Part shown: positions 52,580 through 63,041 of the stretch, piece after piece
How positions within the stretch are numbered: position 1 is the stretch's first letter
Layout: each line of letters begins with the position of its first letter
NCBI RefSeq assembly: GCF_008806975.1
Contig: NZ_CP031728.1
Location: forward strand, 372,001-436,000
Source of the DNA: Cellvibrio sp. KY-GH-1
GTDB lineage: Bacteria > Pseudomonadota > Gammaproteobacteria > Pseudomonadales > Cellvibrionaceae
DNA: 64,000 nt
Direction: 5' to 3'
Notes under the pieces: model-generated
The model's database searches: none
What the model saw: the letters and a program-made list of their open reading frames with translations, nothing else
What the model was told of the DNA's origin: nothing
Translations under genes and position numbers: made by a program

Positions 52580-53734
52580 CTATTCGTCGACCAATAAAGT
52601 TTCCAGATTGATCAATTGAGTAATAGCTGCCCGGTCAACCGGATCCTGTACCAGCGCTTTTAATTCTCGCCAGCTAATTTCAACCTCTTTGCAGACCAGC
52701 TCTGCCAGTTCGCGCGAGCAGCAAATCGCTTCTCCATCCGCGAATAGCATTGTGCCTTTTTCATCGCTATGGAAGGCAAGGCGTGCTGAAGGATGGCGCC
52801 AGAGCAACTCACCATCTGCCAATGCAGATTGCCACTCATCAGCATCTATATCCAGTGGCTCTTCTTGCGTTTGTTCCAGGTACTTGCGTTCGGTCATAAA
52901 TTTGCCGAACCAGAACGCAATTTTTTCCGGTGTGAGATGTTGCAGCACAATACCTCGCACTTGTTCGATGGCTTTTGCGCTAATTTCACCGGGGTTTTCC
53001 TGCAAGGTTAAATCCGGATCTGTGTAGCGCAAATCGTCTTCTACCGATAAGGCAATCTCCTGACCAATCTCGGAAATGATATCGGCATGGCTAGGAGCGC
53101 GGAACCCGATGGAATAGGTCATGCAGTCATCGCCCTGCGCGGTGCCCCAATGAGCAATACCCGGCGGAATATAAAGCATATCGCCGGGCTCCAGCACCCA
53201 CTCATCGGTGGTGTGGAATTCACTGAGGATTTTCAGGCGAGTCCCTTCAACACGCGGTGAATTGCTATCGCACATCTGTCCGATTTTCCAATGGCGCTTA
53301 CCCAAGCCTTGGAGTAAAAACACATCGTAGTAATCAAAGTGTGGACCTACACCGCCTTTATCGGGTGCGTAGCTGATCATCAGGTCATCCAGTCGCCAGT
53401 TGGGAATAAAGCGAAAATAGTCCAGTAATTGGTTTACTTCGGGGACCCATTGGTCCACGGCTTGAACCAGTAAAGTCCAGTGGGTTGGCGGCAATTTTTC
53501 AAAGGTTTTTTCATCAAAAGGACCATTGCGCAATTCCCATGGCGTAGCGCCATTTTCCAACACGATGCGCGATTCCACTTCTTCTTCCAGTGCCAGGCCG
53601 GCAAGCTCATCTGGTGCAAGGGGGGATTCGAAATCGGGAAATGCATTGCGGATTAATAGTGGTTTTTTTTGCCAATAGTCGCGCAGAAATTCTTCAATCG
53701 GCATATCGCCAAGATGGGTGAGTGGAGTTGTCAT
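52580..53734 (-). CDS. roxA: Ribosomal protein uL16 arginine 3-hydroxylase RoxA (YcfD)
   Basis: A 384-residue JmjC/cupin 2-oxoglutarate Fe(II) oxygenase that hydroxylates an Arg of ribosomal protein uL16. N-terminal FLRDYWQKKPLLIRNAFPDF, ISYAPDKGGVGPHFDYYDVF (HxD iron ligands), LEPGDMLYIPPGIAHWG (third His) and TYSIGFRAPSH; the C-terminal part is the winged-helix and dimerisation region. Length fits E. coli YcfD. It sits between two inverted-repeat elements. Confidence 0.93.
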   Translation of the reverse strand: MTTPLTHLGDMPIEEFLRDYWQKKPLLIRNAFPDFESPLAPDELAGLALEEEVESRIVLENGATPWELRNGPFDEKTFEKLPPTHWTLLVQAVDQWVPEVNQLLDYFRFIPNWRLDDLMISYAPDKGGVGPHFDYYDVFLLQGLGKRHWKIGQMCDSNSPRVEGTRLKILSEFHTTDEWVLEPGDMLYIPPGIAHWGTAQGDDCMTYSIGFRAPSHADIISEIGQEIALSVEDDLRYTDPDLTLQENPGEISAKAIEQVRGIVLQHLTPEKIAFWFGKFMTERKYLEQTQEEPLDIDADEWQSALADGELLWRHPSARLAFHSDEKGTMLFADGEAICCSRELAELVCKEVEISWRELKALVQDPVDRAAITQLINLETLLVDE

Positions 53735-53760
53735 TTGGACATACCTACAAGGTTGGCGTA

Positions 53761-53855
53761 GGTTGGGGTGAGCTTGCGAACCCCAACTTAACCATATTAA
53801 AAATTACGATAATGGTTGAATAAATACATTGGGGTTCGCAAGCTCACCACCAACC
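53761..53855. repeat. REP/REPIN-like inverted repeat doublet upstream of roxA
   Basis: Arms 53761-53786 and 53829-53855 are reverse complements over about 26 bases with one inserted base: GGTTGGGGTGAGCTTGCG then AACCCCAA, against TTGGGGTTCGCAAGCTCACC then ACCAACC. Each arm is itself partly palindromic. The spacer is 42 bases. This is the layout of extragenic REP elements. Confidence 0.7.
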
Positions 53856-53875
53856 CATGCATTCAATATAAATCA

Positions 53876-53911
53876 CTAAATTTAAGGGCTCCGAGGAGCC
53901 CTTAAATTTAG
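53876..53911 (-). terminator. Terminator of purB
   Basis: Perfect 17-bp hairpin: CTAAATTTAAGGGCTCC and its exact complement, with a two-base loop, immediately past the purB stop. The AT-rich outer part can serve as the release tract. Confidence 0.85.
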
Positions 53912-53917
53912 TTTGGA

Positions 53918-55330
<1,413 letters not shown>

Positions 55331-55338
55331 TCAAAGCA

Positions 55339-55962
55339 TTAAATGCGACGCAGTAAATCATCTACCTGCCGGGCGATGTCCTTGCGATTAAAGAGTAATT
55401 GCCAGCGGTTGCCACCGACCTGGCGCCATAACATGGCAGAGCGAATCGAGGATAGTAAAAGGGCGCGAATCTGGTTGGCGATGCGTTGTTGTTGCAGGTA
55501 ATTGTAGTCACCATTCACCTGAATGCGAAAACGGAATGTACTAATAGTTTCGCTATACAGGGTGCCTAAATTGGCGATGACATTATCGTGCGTCGAGGAA
55601 AAGTGCTGCGCTTGTTGATTCACTTGATCAATGCGGCTGGCGATAACGCCCAGCATATCGCGGCGCCCAGCCAGTTTTTTTTGTAAATGCAACACACCCA
55701 AGCCGTAACGCAAGGCTTCGCGGTGTTTTTGAGAATTGGGCTGCAGCAGTTCCCGCATTACCTCAAGGCCGGTACGCAAGTTTTCTATCTGGCCTCCGTA
55801 GACTGCCAAGGTGCTGGAGGGATTAAGGTCCAGTATGGATTCGATATTGCACTTAAAGGCCTCGGGCGGCAGGTAACCGGTTTTGGCGACTTGCTCCACT
55901 AATGCAGTGCCTTGAAATATGCCGGCGAGGGCGAGGGTTATGTCTTGCCAATTTTTACTCAC
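55339..55962 (-). CDS. hflD: High-frequency lysogenisation protein HflD
   Basis: A 207-residue membrane-associated helical protein: LALAGIFQGTALVEQVAKTG near the N terminus, SILDLNPSSTLAVYGG, LRYGLGVLHLQKKLAGRRDM (about residues 86-105) and LLLSSIRSAMLWRQVGGNRW. The family is the HflD type known in E. coli for affecting lambda lysogeny. Conserved with mnmA and purB. Confidence 0.94.
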   Translation of the reverse strand: MSKNWQDITLALAGIFQGTALVEQVAKTGYLPPEAFKCNIESILDLNPSSTLAVYGGQIENLRTGLEVMRELLQPNSQKHREALRYGLGVLHLQKKLAGRRDMLGVIASRIDQVNQQAQHFSSTHDNVIANLGTLYSETISTFRFRIQVNGDYNYLQQQRIANQIRALLLSSIRSAMLWRQVGGNRWQLLFNRKDIARQVDDLLRRI

Positions 55963-56013
55963 GCGCTATCTCTCATGCTGAAAACAGGTTTGAACGAAAA
56001 TGGATCAACCGGA

Positions 56014-57132
56014 TTAGCGGTTGTCAGTCGATTCGATGACGGCGCCACCCAGACAAATATCATCCTGGTAAAACACCACTGATTGTCCCGGGGTTACCGC
56101 CCGCTGCGGTTGGTCAAAGAGAACATCCAGAGTGCCGTCGGCCAGAATCTGTACAGTGCAATCCTGATCGGGTTGGCGATAGCGGGTTTTCGCGGTGCAT
56201 CGCACTTCATGTGAGGGCGGAGCACCATTAATCCAATGGGCCTGCTGGGCAATTAGATGATTGGTATATAAAAGAGGGTGATCTGTGCCTTGAACAACCA
56301 CCAGAACGTTGCGTGTGAGATCCTTTTGCGCCACAAACCAGGGTTCTTCATTAGCGCCTTTAACTCCTCCAATCCCCAGCCCCTGACGTTGACCGATGGT
56401 GTGGTACATCAGACCCATATGTTCGCCAATGACCTTGCCTCCGGCAGTTTGAATCTCACCTGGTTGAGCGGGTAAATATTGCTGCAGGAAATCCTTGAAG
56501 CGGCGCTCTCCGATAAAGCAGATGCCGGTGCTATCCTTCTTGTTGTGGGTGATTAAGCCGTGTTCTTCGGCGATGCGGCGCACCTCCGGCTTTTCCAGTT
56601 CGCCTACTGGAAAGAGCGAGTGGGCAAATTCGTTTTCGCCCACGGCATGGAGGAAATAGCTCTGGTCTTTGTTAGGGTCGAGGCCTTTTAACAGGTGCGC
56701 GCGTCCATTGATATCAGAGCGGCGCACGTAATGGCCGGTGGCGATGAGCTCACCGCCGAGCATACGCGCATACTCCATAAACACTTTAAATTTGATTTCG
56801 CGGTTGCAGAGGATGTCGGGGTTCGGGGTGCGGCCAGCTTTGTACTCTTCCAAGAAGTGTTCAAAGACGTTATCCCAATATTCTGCAGCGAAATTGGCGG
56901 TATGCAGCTTGATGCCAATGCGGTCACAAACCATCTGCGCATCGGCCAGGTCGGCCTTGGCGGTACAGTATTCAGTGCCGTCATCCTCATCCCAATTCTT
57001 CATAAACAGGCCTTCGACCTGATATCCCTGTTGTTTGAGCAAAAGTGCTGATACGGAGGAGTCCACACCGCCGGACATGCCCACGATAACGCGTGCACCG
57101 GCTGAAACTACGGGATTGGAAGCTTGAGTCAT
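56014..57132 (-). CDS. mnmA: tRNA-specific 2-thiouridylase MnmA
   Basis: A 372-residue enzyme adding sulfur at C2 of U34. PP-loop [19 protein letters not shown] (residues 15-33), [20 protein letters not shown], catalytic [13 protein letters not shown] and [13 protein letters not shown]ys pair, and C-terminal [21 protein letters not shown]. Sulfur comes through TusA, encoded at 32305. Its product is further processed by MnmC (9256-11322). Confidence 0.96.
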   Translation of the reverse strand: MTQASNPVVSAGARVIVGMSGGVDSSVSALLLKQQGYQVEGLFMKNWDEDDGTEYCTAKADLADAQMVCDRIGIKLHTANFAAEYWDNVFEHFLEEYKAGRTPNPDILCNREIKFKVFMEYARMLGGELIATGHYVRRSDINGRAHLLKGLDPNKDQSYFLHAVGENEFAHSLFPVGELEKPEVRRIAEEHGLITHNKKDSTGICFIGERRFKDFLQQYLPAQPGEIQTAGGKVIGEHMGLMYHTIGQRQGLGIGGVKGANEEPWFVAQKDLTRNVLVVVQGTDHPLLYTNHLIAQQAHWINGAPPSHEVRCTAKTRYRQPDQDCTVQILADGTLDVLFDQPQRAVTPGQSVVFYQDDICLGGAVIESTDNR

Positions 57133-57215
57133 AAGGAAATAGCAGCAGTTCAGAAAATGAGGCGGGCATTTTACCTGCCCGCGCCAGTCACTGCCACCTT
57201 AAAGGTGGATAAGCG

Positions 57216-57653
57216 TTAGCCGACAACACTCAAGGGGAAACGGCGTCCTGCCCGGTAATCCTCAATAATTTGAAGGGTCATTGGGCTGCGCAGCTGCTCT
57301 TTGCGTTCCAGCAGCTCTTCGTAGCTCAACCAGACAGCCTCAATAATGCCAGTATCCAGCGGGCGCTTGGCGTCGTGGCTAATCGCCTCGCCAATAAATG
57401 TAGTGCGGAAATAAGTAATTCCGTTGCTGGGGGCAGTATAAAGATTCACACCAACCACACCGGTTAATTGAATTGCCCAACCGGTTTCTTCCAATGTTTC
57501 TCGAATCGCGGCATCGAGCAGTGTTTCATTAGGGTCAAGATGCCCAGCAGGTTGGTTGTAAACTTTTTTTCCATCGGATTCTTCATACACCATTAAATAG
57601 CGGTTATCGCGTTCAATGATGGTGGCAACAGTTACATGGGGCGCCCAAGTCAT
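57216..57653 (-). CDS. nudJ: NUDIX phosphatase NudJ
   Basis: A 145-residue Nudix hydrolase with box GHLDPNETLLDAAIRETLEE followed by TGW (about residues 40-62). The N-terminal PHVTVATII, YNQPAGHL and RSPMTLQIIEDYRAGRRFPL near the C terminus follow E. coli NudJ, which cleaves HMP-PP and other nucleoside polyphosphates. ATG 57653 is preferred over 57665. First gene of the nudJ-mnmA-hflD-purB string. Confidence 0.93.
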   Translation of the reverse strand: MTWAPHVTVATIIERDNRYLMVYEESDGKKVYNQPAGHLDPNETLLDAAIRETLEETGWAIQLTGVVGVNLYTAPSNGITYFRTTFIGEAISHDAKRPLDTGIIEAVWLSYEELLERKEQLRSPMTLQIIEDYRAGRRFPLSVVG

Positions 57654-57835
57654 AAATGATCTCACTAAAAAAAATTCGTGAAATCTTACTGAATGATGTT
57701 GTGCTTTGTAATCCTCTAATCTGAAAATGCAAACACTTATTTTTGTCCTCTAAGTTTAGATTTAAGCGTTGACCCTAAAGTAATTGCTTTGCTAGGCTCA
57801 AAACAATTTATTTGCAAACAATTACAAGGATGTAT

Positions 57836-58255
57836 ATGAGCAGAGCCGCATTGGTTTTTTATCCTGAAATATTTGTCGGTTTCAACAAGACGCAGCTTAT
57901 AGAGCGACAATTGGTAAATGTGGGTTTTATCGGTAGCCGGTTTCGTGCTTCACCCGCGTTTACTACTGGATCCACTTACCGCCAATTTATTCCTAAAATA
58001 GATTCTCTCTACAAGTATCAACACAGCATTATCCGCATTCATATTCAATCTACAGGGCAATGGTTTTCGGCGGCTCGGTTAGCCATGCATGAACGGAGTA
58101 ACCTTGTCATCATTGAAGGGGACTCGTTTATTATTGATCGTTCTCAATGTTCCAATTGTTGCCAGTTACTTGGTCGAATCACGGGGGACGAGTACAAGGT
58201 TGAGATTGTTGAAGATTTGGCTTGTCTCGGAATTAGTGAACTGGCGTATTGCTAG
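57836..58255 (+). CDS. Hypothetical protein with C-terminal Cys cluster
   Basis: A 139-residue protein, not recognised. It has no signal peptide (MSRAALVFYPEIFVGFNKTQ) or membrane segment. The middle is beta/alpha mixed (YQHSIIRIHIQSTGQWFSAA, MHERSNLVIIEGDSF), and the end holds RSQCSNCCQLLGRI. ATG 57836 has AAGGA six bases upstream. ATG at 57830 is in frame but too close to that site. It lies alone between nudJ and the RND system 2 promoter region. Confidence 0.55.
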   Translation: MSRAALVFYPEIFVGFNKTQLIERQLVNVGFIGSRFRASPAFTTGSTYRQFIPKIDSLYKYQHSIIRIHIQSTGQWFSAARLAMHERSNLVIIEGDSFIIDRSQCSNCCQLLGRITGDEYKVEIVEDLACLGISELAYC

Positions 58256-58631
58256 GTCATCAGCGGTGGCTACTGACATATGTTGACCAGCGGGGGCTGA
58301 TAATGCCCCTCTGTGCCGGTGATGAATGTCATGAATTGCCCATTAGTCCAATAATTGTTTGGAAGAGTCGCTAAAAAGGGAATATGATTTGCCAACCGAC
58401 CGTGCGGTCTGTTGTTGCGGTAATTACAAATCTAAACTAAAAAGGTTACATTTTGTGACATTTGTCGATTTGGGTTTTATTGGTGCTTGTGCAACAATTT
58501 CGCAGCCTGCATAGCCGAAACTTTGGTTGGGATACTTTGTTTCAGGCGTCTTGATTATCCCGCCGTGTGTCCTATTCCTGGTAGCTGTTTATACCTTTGC
58601 GTCTTCTCCTCTTATTTTATGGTCTTTGTAT
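58256..58631. other. Regulatory stretch upstream of RND system 2 (376 bp)
   Basis: No gene fits. It holds a GGGGC-tgataat-GCCCC hairpin (58293-58309) that may end the upstream hypothetical gene, and the TetR-type operator at 58394-58413. The rest is promoter and leader for the adaptor. The frame upstream of 58632 is open, but only a TTG at 58527 is available and the added 35 residues look non-functional. Confidence 0.55.
58394..58413. promoter_or_regulatory. TetR-type operator upstream of RND system 2
   Basis: Two 9-base arms AACCGACCG and CGGTCTGTT are complementary at 8 of 9 positions around a 2-base centre (GACCG-tg-CGGTC core). This matches the GACCG/CGGTC half-sites known for TetR-family regulators of efflux. 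It is 219 bp upstream of the adaptor start. Confidence 0.55.
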
Positions 58632-59750
58632 ATGAGCAAACTGAAATCATCATTGATTGCGTTATTCAGTCTGTTGGGCGTACTGGCGATTGTTGCCGGT
58701 GTCAAGGCAAGTCAAATTGCAACCCTGATGAGCGGTGGTGCCCCGCAGGTCCCAGCGGAAACAATCAGTACTTTTACCGCTGAAATGCAACAGTGGCCCA
58801 ATACCTATACGGCCATGGGAACTGTTGAGGCATCGGAAGGTATTGTCATTTCGGCGGAAGTCGCCGGTAAGGTAAAAAAGATCGATTTCAAATCGGGTGA
58901 GCAGGTCAAAAAGGGAACTGTGATTCTGGTGCAAGAGTCGGGAAATGAAGAGGCTCAGCTGAGTGCTGCAGAAGCTAGATTGCGCTTGGCCAAATCCAAT
59001 TACGATCGTCTGGTAGAGCTGCGCAAGCGTAACACTGTGTCACAAAGCGAGCTTGATGCTGCGGTACAGCAAATGGAATCGGCGCAGGGTGACGTTAACG
59101 ATCTGAAAACCACGCTGCAGAAAAAATTGGTCCGTGCGCCTTTTGATGGTCGCCTGGGAATTCGTAAAGTGGATTTGGGCGAGGACATGCAGGTAGGTAC
59201 AGAAATTGTGTCACTTCAGGCTATTAATAGTGTGCGCGTGAACTTTCCTGTCCCACAATTTTGGTTGGTTCAAATGACCCGCGGTTTGCCAGTGCAAGTC
59301 AATGTGGGTGATGGCTCTGATGCAAACCTGCAAGGGCAAATTACCGCCATCGGTGCAGAGATTAACACCACAACGCGCAATGCGATTGTCCAATCCAATA
59401 TGGGTAACGAAAAGAATCTGCTAATTCCCGGCATGGCGGTGGAAACTACCGTTACCCTGTCTGAACCGCAAGATGTGCTGGCGGTGCCGGCGACATCGGT
59501 CATTTTTGCTACCTATGGAGATACCGTATTTGTGGTTGATAAAGCCGAAGGTGGCAAGCTGACTGCGCGTCAGCAATTCGTACGCCTAGGTAAGTCACGG
59601 GGTGATTTCATTGAAATTCTGGATGGTTTAAAGCCTGGTGACGTTGTTGTAAGCGCGGGTGCATTCCGCTTGCGTAACGGACAATCAGTGGTGGTTAGCA
59701 GTTTGCCGACCCCTGAATTCAAGCAAGATCCAACTCCCAGTGATAGCTAA
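58632..59750 (+). CDS. RND efflux periplasmic adaptor, system 2
   Basis: A 372-residue HlyD-type protein with an N-terminal signal or anchor (SSLIALFSLLGVLAIVAGV). Lipoyl halves (YTAMGTVEASEGIVISAEVA and KLVRAPFDGRLGIRKVDLG) flank a coiled-coil hairpin (about residues 100-160), then beta-barrel and membrane-proximal domains (LKPGDVVVSAGAFRLRNGQ). It lacks a lipobox Cys. MSKLKSS at 58632 is the start; there is no strong Shine-Dalgarno. 98 bp with a weak CCGGG/CCCGG hairpin precede the permease. No outer-membrane factor is encoded nearby. Confidence 0.92.
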   Translation: MSKLKSSLIALFSLLGVLAIVAGVKASQIATLMSGGAPQVPAETISTFTAEMQQWPNTYTAMGTVEASEGIVISAEVAGKVKKIDFKSGEQVKKGTVILVQESGNEEAQLSAAEARLRLAKSNYDRLVELRKRNTVSQSELDAAVQQMESAQGDVNDLKTTLQKKLVRAPFDGRLGIRKVDLGEDMQVGTEIVSLQAINSVRVNFPVPQFWLVQMTRGLPVQVNVGDGSDANLQGQITAIGAEINTTTRNAIVQSNMGNEKNLLIPGMAVETTVTLSEPQDVLAVPATSVIFATYGDTVFVVDKAEGGKLTARQQFVRLGKSRGDFIEILDGLKPGDVVVSAGAFRLRNGQSVVVSSLPTPEFKQDPTPSDS

Positions 59751-59848
59751 ATACGACTGGACTCTCGAACAAATTGGTTGCCGGGTTATTTGCCCGGTGG
59801 GTTAGGTCTGGCCTAGATGGCCGCCCAGTCTTATGCTGAGACTTCCGT

Positions 59849-62800
59849 ATGAAATTTACCGATATTTTTATTAAGCGCCCGGTGCTCGCCATAGTAGTGA
59901 GTTTGTTAATCCTGATACTTGGGATTCAGGCCGGCACTAACCTGACAGTGCGGCAATACCCGCGCAGCGATATGTCAGTCATTATTATCAATACTGTTTA
60001 TGTCGGCGCTAACGCTGAGTTAGTGCGCGGATTTGTAACTGCTCCGATTGAGCGCGCTATAGCATCTGCCGGCGGTATTGATTATATCGAGTCGCAAAGT
60101 GGGATGAGCTCATCCACAGTGACTGCGCACTTGCGCCTTAATTACGATCCTCTGAAAGCCATGACGGAAATTTCCGCTAAGGTGAATCAGGTGCGTAATG
60201 AACTACCTCCCGAAGCTGAAGTGCCTGCTATTCGTATCGAGTCGGCTGATTCACAGTTTGCTGCCGCCTATTTGAGTTTTAGTTCGGAAATTCTTGAGCA
60301 AAACCAGATTACCGATTTCTTAACTCGGTCTATTCAGCCGCGCTTAATTGCAGTGAATGGCGTGCAAAAAGCTGAAGTGTTGGGTGCGCGTACTTTTGCA
60401 ATGCGCATTTGGTTAAAGCCGGATCGCATGGCTGCGCTGAATGTAACTCCCGTGCAGGTGCGCGCGGCGTTGCAGGCAAATAACGTACAGGCAGCGGTGG
60501 GCCAGACGCGTGGTACCTATACGCAAGTTAACCTGCGTGCTGATACTGATTTAAAAAGTGTTGATGAGTTTAAGCAATTAGTAATTCGCAATTCTGCCGA
60601 CGGAATTATTCGTTTAAGTGATATTGCTGACGTAGTTTTGGGGGCAGAAAACTATGACACGGTGGTTAACTACTCAGGTGATACAGCGGTGTTTATGGGC
60701 GTTTGGGTTGCACCGAACGCCAACGCACTGGATGTAATGAAAGCGGTCACCAAAGAGATGGAATTGATTAAAGCAGATCTTCCTTCGGGGTTGGATGGAA
60801 CTATCGCTTACGATTCCACCAAGTATATTGATGCCGCTATTCATGAGGTGATCAAAACTCTCACGGAAACTTTGTTCATTATCGTGGTGGTTATCTTCCT
60901 GTTCCTGGGGTGGAGCCGCTCGGTGATTATCCCTGTGCTCGCTATTCCGCTGTCACTAGTCGGTGCGCTGTTTATTATGCAAGTGTGTGGGTTCTCGTTG
61001 AACTTGTTAACCCTGTTATCCATCGTGTTGTGTGTAGGTTTGGTGGTGGATGATGCGATTGTGATGGTGGAAAACATCGAGCGTCACATTCAGGACGGAA
61101 TGAAGCCTTATCAGGCCGCTATTATTTCTGCGAGAGAGCTGGCCGGCCCGATTTTGGCGATGACGGTAACCTTGGCCTCGGTGTACGTACCTATAGGTTT
61201 GCAAGGTGGTCTGGTTGGTTCTCTATTTCGTGAATTTTCGATAACACTTGCGGGCGCTGTAACTATTTCCGCGATCGTGGCGATTACGCTGTCCCCGATG
61301 TTGGGTGCACGTATGTTGAAATCCCATACGGGGCTTAACGCCCCGCTCGAAAAACCGTTTGAAAAGTTTCGTATCTGGTATATGCGCAAGCTGGATACCT
61401 CTCTGCAAAATCGTTTTGGTGTTTACATATTCTGGGTCGGTATTGCGGCTATGTGTATTCCGCTTTACAACATGTCGCCCAAAGAATTGGCACCGGTGGA
61501 AGATCAGGGTGTTATCTTCGGCATTGTTGAGGCTCAAGCGAACTCGACTATAGATCAGTCCGCTCATTATGGTAAGCAAGTGAACGAAGTCTTTATGAGT
61601 GTTCCTGAGACGGACTTTACCTTTCAGCTGACCATGCCTACCGGCGGGTTCTCCGGCATGGTTACCAAGCCTTGGGAGGAGCGTGATCGCGATGTATTCC
61701 AGATGATGCCGGAAGTACAACAAAAGCTAAGTGAAATTGCCGGTGTAAAAATTCTACCCATTACTCCACCAGCCTTGCCCGGAGGTGGCCAGTTCCCGGT
61801 AGAGTTTGTTATCGCGTCGACTGCGGATATCAAAGATATTTACGGGTACGCTCAAAAGCTGGAGGAGGCGATGGCGAAGTCCGGCAAGTTCTATTTCCAA
61901 ACTTTGGATGTGAAAGTGGATCAGCCAGATTACAAGCTAAGTATCGACCGCGAAAAAGTCGCCGACTTAGGGCTTGATTTGCAAACCGTGACCAATGATG
62001 TGGGGACTTTGCTCGGCGGTGGCTGGGTAAATCGCTTCAACATGTCCGGACAAAGTTACAAGGTGATTCCTCAGGTTAAACGTGAGTCGCGCCTGACGCC
62101 AGAAGATTTGGCCAGCCTTTATGTAACTGGACCTGATGGGAATTTGATTCGCCTGGATCAGGTCGCCAGTCTTACGCACTCTACCGAACCACGCAGTATC
62201 AACCGTATGCAGCAACTCAATGCGGTGAAAATCAGTGGTGTACCTGGCGTGACGCTGGCGGAAGCGTTAAGTTTTATTGAGACTGAAGCGCGCAACATTC
62301 TGCCTAATAGTTACACCATTGATTATACCGGCGAGTCACGTCAGTTAAAGCGTGAGGGCAACACCTTCCTTCCGGCCTTTATTATGGCGATTGTTATGAT
62401 TTTCCTGGTGTTAGCTGCGCAGTACAACAGTTTCCGCGATCCACTGGTTATTCTGGCTGGGTCTGTACCTTTGGCCATGTTTGGTGCGCTCTTATTTACC
62501 TTCTGGAAAATGCCCGCGCCGATTCCATTCTTCACCGATGGCTTTACCAGTACGCTCAATATTTATTCGCAGGTTGGTTTAGTTACCTTGATGGGCCTGA
62601 TTGCGCGCAATGGAATTCTGGTAGTGGAGTTTGCTAATAAGCTGCAAGAAGAGGGGATGGCGAAGTTACAAGCGATTCGCGAAGCTTCTTCGTTGCGTTT
62701 GCGTCCAGTAATGATGACCAGTGTTGCAACAATCGCGGGTCATACACCGTTGATTTTTGCGGCGGGTGCGGGCGCTGAGGCGCGCAATTCAATCGGTATA

Positions 62801-62929
62801 GTTCTGGTACTTGGAATGACCATCGGTACCTTCTTTACGTTGTTCGTACTCCCGTCTGTGTACATGCTGCTGGCTAAAGACCATCAACACGATCGCGAAA
62901 ATCTGGAGCATTTGGCGGAAACCAATTAG
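59849..62929 (+). CDS. RND efflux permease, system 2
   Basis: A 1026-residue AcrB/MexF-like permease: TM1 with MKFTDIFIKRPVLAIVVSLL, TM4 VGLVVDDAIVMVENIERHIQ carrying the Asp pair, a second half with VLAAQYNSFRDPLVILAG and LMGLIARNGILVVEFANKLQ. The TM segments are symmetric as in AcrB. It is only distantly like system 1 (41499-44615). Likely trimeric multidrug efflux; substrate unknown. Confidence 0.94.
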   Translation: MKFTDIFIKRPVLAIVVSLLILILGIQAGTNLTVRQYPRSDMSVIIINTVYVGANAELVRGFVTAPIERAIASAGGIDYIESQSGMSSSTVTAHLRLNYDPLKAMTEISAKVNQVRNELPPEAEVPAIRIESADSQFAAAYLSFSSEILEQNQITDFLTRSIQPRLIAVNGVQKAEVLGARTFAMRIWLKPDRMAALNVTPVQVRAALQANNVQAAVGQTRGTYTQVNLRADTDLKSVDEFKQLVIRNSADGIIRLSDIADVVLGAENYDTVVNYSGDTAVFMGVWVAPNANALDVMKAVTKEMELIKADLPSGLDGTIAYDSTKYIDAAIHEVIKTLTETLFIIVVVIFLFLGWSRSVIIPVLAIPLSLVGALFIMQVCGFSLNLLTLLSIVLCVGLVVDDAIVMVENIERHIQDGMKPYQAAIISARELAGPILAMTVTLASVYVPIGLQGGLVGSLFREFSITLAGAVTISAIVAITLSPMLGARMLKSHTGLNAPLEKPFEKFRIWYMRKLDTSLQNRFGVYIFWVGIAAMCIPLYNMSPKELAPVEDQGVIFGIVEAQANSTIDQSAHYGKQVNEVFMSVPETDFTFQLTMPTGGFSGMVTKPWEERDRDVFQMMPEVQQKLSEIAGVKILPITPPALPGGGQFPVEFVIASTADIKDIYGYAQKLEEAMAKSGKFYFQTLDVKVDQPDYKLSIDREKVADLGLDLQTVTNDVGTLLGGGWVNRFNMSGQSYKVIPQVKRESRLTPEDLASLYVTGPDGNLIRLDQVASLTHSTEPRSINRMQQLNAVKISGVPGVTLAEALSFIETEARNILPNSYTIDYTGESRQLKREGNTFLPAFIMAIVMIFLVLAAQYNSFRDPLVILAGSVPLAMFGALLFTFWKMPAPIPFFTDGFTSTLNIYSQVGLVTLMGLIARNGILVVEFANKLQEEGMAKLQAIREASSLRLRPVMMTSVATIAGHTPLIFAAGAGAEARNSIGIVLVLGMTIGTFFTLFVLPSVYMLLAKDHQHDRENLEHLAETN

Positions 62930-62942
62930 TTCTTCGTTGCTA

Positions 62943-62974
62943 CAAAAAAGGGTGCCATTTGGCACCCTTTTTTG
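62943..62974 (+). terminator. Terminator of RND system 2
   Basis: AAAAAAGGGTGCC-attt-GGCACCCTTTTTT just past the permease stop. Confidence 0.93.
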
Positions 62975-63041
62975 TTAGGGTGCGCCCGAATTGCGCTCTT
63001 CTGCGTGTTTTGTATAGCGTTTTAAGTATCGAGGTTAGGTT

